Assembly: GCF_019925205.1 (NCBI RefSeq)
Contig: NC_083567.1
Span: 9,114,001 to 9,178,000, forward strand
Reading direction: 5' to 3'
From: Metopolophium dirhodum
Taxonomy: Eukaryota; Arthropoda; Insecta; Hemiptera; Aphididae
DNA: 64,000 nucleotides
The notes below the pieces were generated by a model, which saw nothing but the letters and a program-made list of their open reading frames with translations, searched no databases and was not told the DNA's origin. Of the stretch, positions 46,651 through 60,000 are shown piece after piece; position 1 is the stretch's first letter; every line of letters starts with the position of its first letter. Position numbers and translations under genes: made by a program.

Positions 46651-49600
46651 TGTGTGCAATATCTTTTAAATTTTATAATACGCGTCGGCATTATAACGAC
46701 GGAACTGCATTGAAATACGAATATTAATTTATTGTGGAAGCTATTTCGTATAATATAATAATATTATACATAGGTACCTAACGGGCGCGGTATACGACAG
46801 CAGCAGCAGGCTGTTATACTAACTTGATAATTATTATAATTAATCGGAATTACTCAATACACCTAATGATTTATGTATTTAAAAAAACTCGTGATTTGTG
46901 CACGCTTCGATAGTTCGATGTATTATTTACTTATATAAATAGGTACACATTAAAATATTATATTGTATAAATAGATGGTCGGCATAATATTGTATACAAC
47001 ATTACAACCGAATTAATACAATTGTACTAAAAAAAAAAAATCGTCATTATAGTGAAACCAATTTGTATGTGCCTGATATAGACTGTTTAAATAAACTTCA
47101 AGTTCCTATTTTAACATTTTTAAATATATTTTCACAAAACTGGGGGGGGGGGGGTGTTTTGAGGGGGAAATGCCAGGGATTCATGTATCATACTCAGTAA
47201 ATAGCAAACATAACAGTATATATTATTATGTTCATGATCATACTTTATATTGTTGAGTGTTTATGTAATTTATTGTCCGAAACATAATTTATATAGTGCT
47301 GCATGTACCATGTGCCCATGTAGCAATGCATGATGATGGTTGTGAATGTTGTGAAAAAAACCGTTTATTATATTGGGCGCCAAAATGATACTTGTACGCG
47401 ATAGTATGTATAATAGTTAATAGTACTTATTAGGTAGTATCTATATTACAATTTAAAAATGCTCACAACTCACGTAAAAATTAAATAAATGTCTTACAAA
47501 CATGTTGTTCTTATCTTTAAGTTTGAAAGTATTAAAGCCAAAAACACAAAACTGGTTCTACTGAGCTCAAATTGAATACTATGTTGATATATAGATGATA
47601 GATTTTAAGATTTAGATTTATTGTCATTAGTAAGGTTACAGATTTATAACAATAATATGATAATAAAAAAATTTGAAATTAGTTTCAAAGACTGAAGATT
47701 TAAATAAATATAAGAAATGGTTTCCGTAACCTATATAAAGCTAGTGGAACAGACAACAGTTCGTATTTTGAAATGTAAAGTATCCTAGTCTACACTCTAC
47801 ACAGTGTGAATTAAATAATTAAATACATAACTAATTTATAGTAAGTTATTTACTAAACATAATATTTTAAAATAATCATAAATAGTAGTTACCTACTACA
47901 CACTAATAAGGTCACAGTAATAAGATCCATTAAATCAAATTCTAATTTATTTATAATATAAACAGAAAACATTATATTATAGATTATAGGTATACATTGT
48001 AACTTTGTAAAACTGAAAAAATAACTTTGTAATTGTCTCGGTATACCTACTATAACAACACTATAGGGCCGGATGCCCCCTATAGTTTATTAATTTTTAC
48101 CGATTCATTTTTCTTCTGACTACGAATAAATAAAATAACATTTTTTTACTAAACCGAAAAAAGTGTTCTTAACTAAGATTGTCTACAAAAACGTTCAGAT
48201 TTAATTTTAATAATTAATAATATCGACAATATAACAAATTCAATATGTAGGTACGTAGTTATACATATTTACACTCAAACAATATTATTTCAATAATTTT
48301 AATAACAGAATATTAATAACGATATATTATTATATCGATTTAGATAAGATGTTTTTTTTTATTTCAATATTTTATTGTACATCACGTCGTATAGAGGTAT
48401 TGTTTGAAGTATGGTGAAATATTTCACAAAAACGTGAAACATTGAAATTTTTTTTAACACAAATAAAAACACAATTTATTTATTTTTTGAACACAATTTT
48501 CAGTGTTCTAAATTCTAATGTAAGAATTCAGTAGATATACAATATACATGTATAATACTATAGTATACCTACTTGTATCATTTAAACATTAAAATATTTA
48601 AAAATTTTGAATACCATTTTAAATGTATAATACCAAAGGTTAGGTATACATTTAGGCGCCATACAATTATGAAGGTGATTTATGACAATTATACGTAAAT
48701 ATAAAACTTATTTAAAAATAAAAAAAAAATTATTAAAATACTATATATTATTATTATTATTATGAAATTTTCAAACACTATATAGAGGTGATTCGTAAAA
48801 ATAAACATATAATAATAATTATGTAAAATGTAAATACGTAAAACAATCTCCCATCACCCCCCCCCCCCCCCCCCCCCCATTGGATAAACGATACGCCGTT
48901 CACTTATTACAATAAATTATGTGCATATAATTAGGTAATCGAAATTAGAATTCAACTATTTTTTTTTTTATCGTCGTTATTATATTCAATAGATTGGCCT
49001 TGAACTTCATCAATGTACCTATATAGATAGTAGCTATACCGCCACTCTGCCAAAAATTCAGACCATCCGCCAGAAGCACGCAAAATGTTTGGCCACAAAT
49101 CTACAACTCGTTTGGAAACGGCGAGTGAATTTCAATATAAGTATACACATCCAGTTGGCGCACGTCTTACTTGTTTTTAGTTTGTACTTAAGCCACATAT
49201 TTACGCCACACGCTGCCATCATGTGTGTCATGTTGGAATATATATATAATATTATAATATACAAATTTACAAAGTATGCATCAATTGTATAGGTAATAAA
49301 CTAATAAATTATACTTAGGTAATTTATTTACGACGATTAATTGTCTTTGTTGTAATTCACAGCATTATTATCGTCTATAGTATACCTAACTATACCATAA
49401 TACAAAAAGTGTCCTATTTTAATAATTTTATTCCTTATATTATGCCTAACTATAATACATTAGAACATTATTATTTCTATAGTTGTACTTGATTTTACTT
49501 TCAGTTTGCACTATTAAGAATCGGAGCATATTATTATACTATTTTGTTACAGTAAATAACAGTTTACGAGCGGACACTGAATGTCTGAGTAGTAATAATC

Positions 49601-50235
49601 AGTTGTAGCTATAGAAGGGTTATGTGGGGACAAAGGGACAAAGAGCTTCCTCCCACGTTAGTCTATATATACAGTATATATAACTTACATAAACGCGCGT
49701 GTATACGGTATACAAACAATATTGTGGAATACAAAAATGACAAAAAAAAAATAGCACCACTACTTCGAGAACGCGTTGCATCGTTGCATGTGATGCTGTA
49801 TGCCTTTATAGTGTTTATACGTAAATACGTTTAAATGCAAGACGCAAGTCACTGATTATTGCACATCTTCATCACCATTACGATTATAAGATCAAAATAG
49901 AATTTGTACTTAATCGTATTCTATCTTCTATGGATATACGAAGAGTGTTTACTCTAAAACTATAAATTATAATACTATACTCGCAAAGCAGCCGAGTGTA
50001 ATAGCCAACATGATGGGCTCTTGTATAGTGTATAATTTTCTTTCAAGTTGTTTATTTTACAGTCAAAATGCGTGTATACACACATAGCAATATTTACATT
50101 CAATTGGGTGTTAATTGTTAAATAGCTAATTGTTATTAGTTCATCAAATAACAAAAACACAGTGTTGCAAATTGCGATATAATTATATTCTGCGTACCTA
50201 CACCTATTGATGTTTCACATTACACATATTTAAAA
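46651..50235. other. AT-rich intergenic sequence
   Basis: No gene was recognised. There is a run of 13 G at 47142-47154 followed by a GAGGGGGAAATGCC stretch, and a run of 22 C at 48857-48878. Open frames at 49058-49264, 49089-49292 and 49622-49834 are short and featureless. Confidence 0.4.
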
Positions 50236-50907
50236 TCAGTGCATTATGGGTATACCCGGAGTTTTTGCTACTACTTTCCACGTTGTGTTAAATGTGGGGA
50301 AGAACTTCTCTCGGAATCATGCAATAAATCAATGGACTCTCCAGCCAGATGTGCTTTATGTTCAGGTGAGCACACCGCAAACTATAAAGGTTGCCCAACT
50401 TACAAAAAGATACTTAAAAATAAACTTCCCCAAAGGCTCCTCCAACCGTGATCCCGGACGCTCAAGCCAAGCCCCAAGCAAGATCATATGCAGAAGCGAC
50501 CGCTTATAATAATCTTACAATAGAAATCGTCACAGCAATGTTATCTCAATTTATCACCAACTTAAATTCTGTAATTGGGCCACTCCTCAACAATATCTCT
50601 CCTCACTGATGTACTGCAAAAACGTTTCACTCCATAGTTCAACCAACTACTTCTGTTTATCTAATTACTTAATTATTATTTCTGTTTACCTTATCATACC
50701 TAATAATATATCAATTCATTTTTGGGATTAGCCTTAATTGACTTCTTTAGGTATGACTATATATAAATGTCGATTATTATTCTTACCTATGTTATTGTAT
50801 GTCAAATATTATCATATAGGTACTTTAATTATGTAATTTTAATACTGTAATTGTCAAATTATCATAGTTTTTACTAGAAGTTCTAAAATAAAAAAAATAA
50901 AAAAATC
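50236..50907 (+). mobile_element. Jockey-like LINE remnant: ORF1 zinc-knuckle end plus 3' tail
   Basis: The frame at 50239-50451 contains RCVKCGEE...ARCALCSGEHTANYKGCP, paired CCHC-type knuckles as in the nucleic-acid-binding ORF1 protein of Jockey-type LINEs. After a frameshift near 50445, a second frame continues with ARSYAEATAYNN and a C-terminal tail ending NNISPH. About 270 bp of untranslated sequence and an A-rich tail (50886-50907) follow. No reverse transcriptase lies between ORF1 and the tail, so the copy is internally deleted or comes from a gag-only derivative. Confidence 0.8.
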
Positions 50908-51242
50908 AGTGCATGAATTGACGGGAGGCTGTGAAGGGACCCATTCTTTTGTTTGCGTATTCCTTTTTAATTATATTATCTTAATCAATGAGAAATTTAA
51001 ATACTTGGGTATATGTGCATTTTTTTTGAATTTTTTTTCTTCAATTCAATCACTGTTTTAAATTCTAAATATAAAAATATGTAAAAGTGAATTCAACTTT
51101 ATAATATTTAACCTTTCTTTATCCAAAATCTATACCTGTATGTACCAGCTAGGTTATCTATTTAAGTGGAATCACAATACACTAAAATGGATCACTTGGT
51201 ATAGTATAATATACGTTATACAGACATATTTAGTACTCTCAT
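50908..51242. other. AT-rich intergenic sequence
   Basis: Nothing recognisable between the LINE remnant and the next MITE. Confidence 0.35.
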
Positions 51243-51420
51243 CAGGGGCGTATACAAGGGAGGGACGAGGGGGTCAGAACCCCCCCCCCCACCATTGGCT
51301 TTTTATTACCATACTAAAAAGTTTTGAGAGGGTAGGGGATTTTCCAATTTTTCCCTCTCATTTAGATTTGTTGTTTTTTTTTTTTGATCCCCCCTTTCAG
51401 AAATTATGTCTACGCCACTG
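51243..51420. mobile_element. hAT-type MITE, 178 bp
   Basis: The left end is CAGGGGCGTATAC and the right end is, on the minus strand, CAGTGGCGTAGACAT, giving an inverted repeat of about 13 bp with two mismatches. ACTCTCAT precedes it and ACTCATGG follows, which fits an 8-bp target duplication with loss of one TC. A GAGGGGG / CCCCCCCCCC pair lies inside. Confidence 0.75.
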
Positions 51421-54400
51421 ACTCATGGAAGCATAAACAAGAGTACCTAATGTCCTAATAACTCAGTCAAAATATCCAAATTGTATTTTATTACACTGCC
51501 TTAATTTTAATAAATATTAAATGAGACCAAAAAAAAAACCAAACTTTAAGAACGAATAAATAACTGTACAGACACATTAATAATATTATTAGATATAGAC
51601 TGTATTATGGAGTATATAGATATTGAAGACTGAATATTGAAGACTATAATATGATATGCGTGAAATCCCGGAAATCCCGGAAATGGGACTAGGTATAATA
51701 TTATGTTTACACAATACACCTTAAAGTTGACCAATAAACTACGTTTTTAAAATGTAGATCTACACGCAAATAAAAATTAATGATTTTCGAGATATCCAAT
51801 TACGAATCAACTTTAGGTATTATGTTACTATTACACTTTACTGTTAGTTCGAATTACTTGTAGCAGTTGTAGGTAGGTATCTAGGTAACTGGTATATATT
51901 ATATGTGTCTTATCTTTTAATTTAAAGATACCTACCTACCTACCAAATACCAATATAATTACTAATTAGTACTATAGGTATTAGGTAGTTATACATACTA
52001 CATAATATGGCAATGTGTTTTATGTATCAGTTTACACTTTATAACAGTAAATAACGCATAATATACGAAAATACAATATGTAAATACTAAATAAGTATAT
52101 AGGTAGTGCATCAGTTTCTTATATCGTTAATTCAACCAAGCATGAAGCAGGGAGAAGTTGATTAAAGTTTTACAAAACATTATAGGTAGGTAATCAACTA
52201 TAGGTATTTTTGAATGAATAATATCAATTTTTATTTTGTATGTTATTTAATGTTAATTTATCAATTGTATCTATTATTATTTATTATATAGATACAATAT
52301 TTATAAATACATAAGAAAAAACCAGGCTCCACATCAGGAGGGGGTGCGTCGATCCTCCATTCCTCCCCACCAAACACGCCATTGTACTGTATAATAAAAG
52401 CTCAGCTTTTTTTAAATGTGTACCTACAAACACAAGTACACATTGTTTTTGTCTTTTGGCCAAAGCGGGACTGTAATATATTATGAATATTACAGCCATG
52501 GTTTTAGATATCTTTAATCGTGATTACAGCCAGAATCGTATAAAAATATGACCTTCTAACGTAGATAACGTTGTACGCAATTACCTACGTCCAAAACAGG
52601 TTTTAATCCGATCAATAAACTATTTTAATTTAATCCTCAAAAACGTGAATTTTTTGGCACTTTTGGTACTTCTGGCACAAATCTATAACATACGTATTAT
52701 TATAATTCTGTTTACTTAAAAGATAAGAAAACTAAGTACCCGGGTTCTCTAATGCGTTTACAATAGTTACACAACAGCTCACGCACGGTAATAATTCATG
52801 TAAGCCGAGGTTATTAATTATTATATTATATTTATTAATAAAATGTTTGCCCGAAATAGTTATGCCTATCTGGAGCGTGTAAAAAATATTAATGGTATAC
52901 ACAACTAATATGGTATCACGTCCGGTCTTAGATACTGTTAAATAATATTTGCTTAAATAGGTAGACATAAGATAAAACGTTTGTTGATAATTATTCTATA
53001 TATGTATGAGAGACCAGAGACCGAAAAATCACAAAACAACACATAACACATTGCGTCGAATAAAATATAATAACAGTGTGTGCCAGTGTACACATTTTGG
53101 CACTATACTATACTTATAGAAATGAAATGCGTGATGGGGTCATGGGGTGTTAAGAGCTAAGATGGTGTAACCATAACAGAGACTTTTTATCAGGTAGAAA
53201 AAAATGTTCAGTGTATAAATGTTCACTTGGTCCAAAATGTTCAAGAATCATTTAAAATTATCTTGAAGAGGATACCGCAATTCACGGATTAACTTATAAA
53301 ATGTTTTGTTTTTATCATTATTCATTAATTGTATAATATAGCCACTATCCAAACAGCTTTACAGGTACATGTACTCGTATAGGACATAGGTGTATCATGA
53401 TAAACGATTTCTTTTTTTTATTTCGAAATAATATAGTAATATTATAGTCTTTTATGAACCTATAATATTTAAAGAATGAATACCTAGGTATAAATTGATA
53501 ATTTATTATTTTGTATATTTCTAAAGCGTATTCACTATTCTTCTATAATTTTCGCAGATCAATCGTGGTTTGTGTTTGATTATATTGCTATCATATTATT
53601 ATTATAATATATTTATAGGGGCAATATTTCATAATATTATATTATGACGAGGCTATGAACACCTGAAGTTTCAATTTTGACGAAATTCGATATTCACGCT
53701 GCGTAAAATAACGATTTACTTCAAACTATTTTAGTTTTTTTTGTTGTAATTCAAAAAGTATTGATCGTAGAAACTTGAAAGATTCCACTGCTTTTTACTT
53801 AAATTATAGTTTTTTATAGATGCTCAATGAAATGTTTAAAATATTTAAACTGACTTTGAGTAAAGTCGTAAAGATGAATAAGCGAATAGCGTTTATAGCC
53901 CGTTTTGGTATCGTGCTACCGTAGTGTGAGATGTGTGCTAATTGGAAAATTATAACATGTGCGGGGCGAAGTTCCAAAACTGATGAGTCTATATTATTAT
54001 ATTACGTGTCACATAATGTGTGCTTAAGAGGTGTAAAATATGATAAAAAAAAATGTAGTTACTGTACAGCCATTTATCAAACAGTAATTTATAATTCATC
54101 TGCAACATTCTATACAAGCGCCTTCCTCCGACGAGATGACACGCATCACACCAAATTTGGTTGAAAGATTATGAATTATTGACACAAAACAATATTGTCT
54201 ATACAATATGTATAAAAAACAGTTTATTATTTAGAAAAGAATCATAAGCGCACTGCAGTTCATTTAGGTACACTAAAAGAACATCGAAATTTCATTGTTT
54301 AGTAATTTTCTATTTATGGAGCATACCTATTTGCTATTTTACACCTAATTGCCTAAATGTATGGTTGTAAAATAATTTATATTTTATTTATAATATTTTT

Positions 54401-57089
54401 GTACATTAATAATTGAGTGATTTTGATTTCTGAACGGTATTTGACACTTTTATTGAACTACCTATACAAATAATATATATATATATATATATTTATACCT
54501 AATATGTACATAATATGTACATTGTACACAATATATGTACTATACTACTATGTGGTGTGTACTTCAGGTCCTAACCTTTATGACCTATAAGTTACCTAAC
54601 ATATATTCTGTGTTTATCATTAATATTTTTTATACATTTTTTTAATAAACGACGTACGTATGTATTTGTTTTTAAATTACATTTTTTACAATAAGTGATA
54701 AGAATGAAACAATACCCAGTAGTTGTAAAGTCGCCCTCCGGCTATCATATTATATTATTATAATATTATAACATATAAATTTCTTTCGTCGAAATTCAAC
54801 ACAACCATTGAGAACATTTATGGCATTCCACTTTTAGGTTTAATAAAAGTACCTGCGTTTAGGTGCACAATTATTTCAATATGAAAACACTATACGAAAT
54901 CGTCCTAGATGGTGCAATTAAGTGGGCGGGCCCGGGTCGTCTGAAGCCGCTTATGTTTTTTCATGCTGTATCGAGTAATGAGTATCGACACAAATTGACA
55001 AAATAAAGCATTTTACTTAATATGTTAATAGTTAATATTCATGTTGAGGTGAACGCATGTATAATCTCGGAAAGTACCTATTCTCACGGGTCATGAACTG
55101 TAGGATTCCGGAATTCAAATTTGCGGACCATTTTGTCACATACGACGGATCCCATTGTCCCCATAGATAATAAAGAATATAGTTACTAATTAGGAAGATA
55201 GTTTAAGAAGATGATATTCACCTCAGTTTTCATCCCCTTTCACCCCCTCCAGGATGGTAGCCGCGGTCCGTGTCCTATCCATTTGTTTATTATCCATGCA
55301 CAGGCCGTAGAAATTCGTGAAATATACTTCCAGACCGTATTCTCCCGGAAAAAATAAGCACACAACCGTATTATTAACAGATTGCAATATTAAAACCACA
55401 GAAAACCGATACAAAATGTCATAACTATATGCACAATTCCATTCTCCAACGTCCATACACCGACGATATTGTGGGAGAGGGAAGAGCTCCTGTAGGTCAA
55501 ATTTGGCAAACACTACATGGTGTGATATTAATTAATTAATAGCCGCTATTTAAATTTCAAAAGGTCAATAAGTTTTGTTGTTGTGGCTTCACTAAAAAAA
55601 AAGTAATATTACTCATGTTACTCATGTAGTCATGCACTCACGCTTTTTATATCCCCTCGTACAGTCGTAGGTTAGATTAGGTTAGCCGTAGCTAGTCGTA
55701 CCTAAAAGATAAATATTATTATAATTTATAATTATTGATCTTGCTATGCCTGCAATAACCTACAAAAGGCTTAGGCTATAATTTTGGGTAAACATTTGGA
55801 TTGACAAGTTCTATTTCACTAACGGTACCAGCTAGTAGCTACTGTCTAGGTAAGAAGAATTAAAATAAATAATACTACCCATATTTTCCACAGCGTGAAT
55901 ATTGTATTAAAGCTGAATAAAATTGTCTCCGATAGGACGATCGATGTGTATTTAGGTTAACTATAATTGACTATAATTCGTAATAATTAATAATATCTAT
56001 TATACTTTAACGTCGACGTTTACTTAATCAATGACGTGAACTATGATTCTCTATGAATGTTCTATTATAGGTACTTCTATGGCGTAGTGGACCGACGCCA
56101 TCGCCATCTTTCGGACAAAGATAATAAAGAATTCTACGCTGACGGACGGACATGATTGCGCAGTAAAATTCCCTTATCATTTGTCATTTTTGTTTTTTAT
56201 TTCATATAATCTCTGGCGGTAGACAGCCTGCTGCCCGGAGTTGTACCCGTGGTTGTTACCATAAACTTTATCTTAGTCCGTAGTTGTTACCAATAATTTT
56301 GCCGCTATTCACTGATTGCAAACGTTTTGTTTTGGTTTTATCAACATAACATTATGAATATTATGAATTAATGTTATTTAGAATTTAAATTTAAAATTTA
56401 GCGTCCGTCTTGAATGTCTAACGTTCAAAATATAGTGGGTATAACGAATAAACTTCAGTTTTTCATATTAATTCACAGTTATTTTGTGTCGTATAGTACT
56501 GTGGCAAGAGCAGGGTGAGCAGTCGTATTTCTTATTTAATTTTTATTTGAAGGCACCGCTCTCACTAGAATCTTTGTAGCAATCGGCGCTTTTTTAAATC
56601 GCCGTCGTGGTCAGCAATTAGTAAGTTTAATAATATTATACCACGGATTAGAATAACATGGCTACATGTAAGCTGAAAAGTTTGAAAGGCTAGGTCAGCC
56701 AAGCGCTTTGATTTACCACAGAATAGATTAATGGTTTAAACGGTTTAAATGGTTTTATATCAAATTTAATGTGGATTACGAGTAAATTAAATACAAAATA
56801 GTTTCAAGTTTATTTAGGATTAGATCGCATAGAAGAAGTTTTATTATTTATTCTAAACGATTAATTATTAAACCCTAAGTATACAATAATAAATTATTCG
56901 GTTTATCATAAATGTACAAATCATTTACATTTTTACTGTTGATAATGTAGGGATTAATTTTTCTATTATATTAATATGTGTAACTAAACATATAACATTT
57001 AATTTTCCTATTTAGGTAGGTAATACAGTAGTTACTGTTTCAAAACGAATTAATCAAATCTAGAATTAGATTCACCATCAACCTTAAAT
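51421..57089. other. Intergenic sequence upstream of RBBP5
   Basis: No gene was recognised. An (AT)n run lies at about 54472-54491. About 55158-55300 begins CCATAGATAATAAAGAAT and contains an inverted CTATCCATTTGTTTATTATC, so it resembles the ATAGATAATAAAG MITE family; another tip is near 56113. A 96-codon minus-strand frame at 55223-55513 overlaps this element and has no known match. The RBBP5 promoter is presumably within the last few hundred bases, but no core element is convincing. Confidence 0.4.
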
Positions 57090-60000
57090 ATGAATTTAGA
57101 ATTGCTTGGTAAGTAAAAACAGGTACCTATAATTTATGAATTAAATAAATTTTATCATAAAATATAATAAATAATAATTTTTTATTTTATAGAATCTTTT
57201 GGACAAAATTATCCCGAGGTAATTATATTTAAATTTCATATTTTAAATAATGTTAGGCAATTAACAACATCTAAACCTATTTAATATTTTTATATCCAAA
57301 AAATATCTTGTTTACTTTAGTTTTTATAAGCCCAATTTATTGAATTATAATTACCTATATATTATGATCGTATGATATTTAAGTAGTTTTAAATTTGTGA
57401 TCTGAGATTACTTTTAAAGTGATTGATGATCTTTATTAATGTAGATTCCTTCTTATTGTGTTTACTTTTCATTTTCAAAGGAATTTGATGGAGTCCTTGA
57501 TAGTATATCATTAGCTGTGACATGTGTGTTTAACAAATATGGCACACTCTTGGCAGTTGGATGCAATGATGGCCGTATAGTAATTTGGGATTTCTTAACT
57601 AGAGGAATTGCAAAAATTATCACAGCTCACATGCATCCTGTCTGTTCCTTAAGGTAATTGTTTATTTTCTTGAATACTTTAAACTGTTTAAAGTGAAATT
57701 ATTTTTATTTTAAACCAAAATAATTTATAAACCTATGTATACAATTATAATCTTTAGTTGGTCAAGGAATGGACATAAGTTACTAAGTGCATCCACCGAT
57801 AATAATGTTTGCACTTGGAACATATTGAGTGGCGAAAGAGAAGAAATGTATAAATTTCCGTCGCCTGTGTTAAAAGTCCAATACCACCCAAGAAAAAAAA
57901 ATTTATTCCTTGTTTGTCCAATGAAACACGCAGCTGTGCTCGTAGACACTGAAGGCAACCATAAATTAGTTCCAATGGGCGAAGATGTGAGTTTAAGCTG
58001 CAATTTAAACATATTATTCATAATTTATAATACATTAAATTGTAAAAAAATTTAATTTTACTAAATTACAGTCTGATCTAATGATAGTTGCTTCGTTTGA
58101 TCGTCGTGGAGAGTATATTTATACAGGAAATGCTCGTGGTAAAATATTGGTTTTGACTTGTCCTGATCTTGAGCTTAAAGTCTCGTTTAAAGTATCTACC
58201 GGAATGACTGGTATAAAAAGTATTGAATTTGCACGAAGAGGAGATTGCTTTTTACTCAATTGTTCAGATCGTGTCATCAGAGTATATGACGCTAAACATG
58301 TTTTGGATACAGGAAAAGAAGGAGAACCAGAACCCATTCAAAAACTCCAAGATTTAGTCAACAAGTATGTTTAATATTATTAATGGTATACATTTATGTT
58401 TATTTTTATTTAAAATTTAAAAATTTAAAAATATTGAAATAATTTGTTTTTGTGATTTTTATTAACTTATGTACATAAAACTAATAAAATAATACAATTA
58501 TTCACTCTACTAGAACAATGTGGAAGAAATGTTGTTTTTCTGGTGACGGTGAATATGTTTGTGCAGGTTCGGCTAGGCAACACGCATTGTATATTTGGGA
58601 AAAAAGTATTGGAAACTTGGTGAAAATATTACATGGAACCAAAGGAGAACTTCTTTTGGACGTTGTTGTAAAGCCTAAAATTATTATAGTGAAAATCATG
58701 AAAGTTTAATTTAATCTAAAATGTTTTATTTTAGTGGCATCCAGTTCGTGCAATAATAAGCAGTATATCCAGTGGCTTAGTATCTGTGTGGGCACAAAAC
58801 CAAGTAGAAAATTGGTCAGCGTTTGCACCTGACTTTAAAGAGCTTGACGAAAATGTTGAGTATGATGAGAGAGAGTCCGAGTTTGACTTGGAAGATGAAG
58901 ACAAATCAATTACGAAAGATATACAAAGATGTGATGAAGATTTTGAGGTAGGTATCATTCAATGAATAAAATACATTGTACATTAAACCGTTTATTACTT
59001 TTGATTTAATTAAATTCAAAATTACAATAAAACAACAACCTAACCTTCTATTTCACCTCATAATATTATATTGTAAATAATATTTAGGTTGATGTGGAAA
59101 GTGCTGAACCTGTAGCAGCATTTTGTAGTTCAGACGAAGAAGGAGCTATCGAAGACCACAAGGAAGCTCTTATGTTTTTACCGATTGCTCCAGAAATTGA
59201 AGACCCTGAGCCAGATATGCCACCACCTCCAGTTGCAACATCTACTTTATCCAAATGTCGTACAATTGATATTCATTTAGATAATGCTACTGACGGTAAG
59301 TGTTTTTTTTTTTTTTTTTGGAGATATTTTAAACATTCTAAAACATTCTTGATAACTGTACTTCTGAGGTAGTTTTTGTATTATTATGACATTTCTCATT
59401 AGTTTTCAGAAATGTAAATAAGTTCAATTATATGTTATCATGAATTTGGAAGTGTAAGCCCTATATTGTTATGTTCCATTTAGAATTATTTTTAAAATTT
59501 ATTGGTTTATAAAATATAAGGACCTCAATGACTTCTAGTTAGTATAAGCACAACTAATATCAGTAATATTTTTAGATACTGAGCGAAGCAATGAATGTAT
59601 TGATTTTACAATGATTTGTGTGTTTTTTATAATTTTTCTGTGGTGTATGTCTACACGTTAAGTAGTTGAAAAAATGCTTCAATACTTCAATATTCAACTT
59701 CAGTATCATTTCTGGTGGGAAAGTGAATATAATTGGTTCATTTAGGATGTCAAAATTAAAAATTCTCGGACGTTTATAAAAGTCAGGAAAATAAAAAAAA
59801 TTTTCTGGAATTTTTACGTAAAACCAGTTTTTACAGCAGTATCAATTTTTTGTTTTGGTGGGACTAAAAAAAAAATACCGTTGATGCATGATTTCACTAA
59901 ATTTTTATGATAGCTTTGTATCACCATACCATGAAAGTTTCAAAATATTTTGAGCAATTTATAGATATTTTTAATTTTTAACTTGGTTTCTCAATAATAT

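Noticed and set aside
46452..46727. 91-codon plus-strand open frame
   Set aside because: Same GC-rich context, no recognisable domain, and the open frame runs into AT-rich low-complexity codons.
55223..55513. 96-codon minus-strand open frame
   Set aside because: It overlaps a MITE-like inverted repeat and has no recognisable domain or splice partners.
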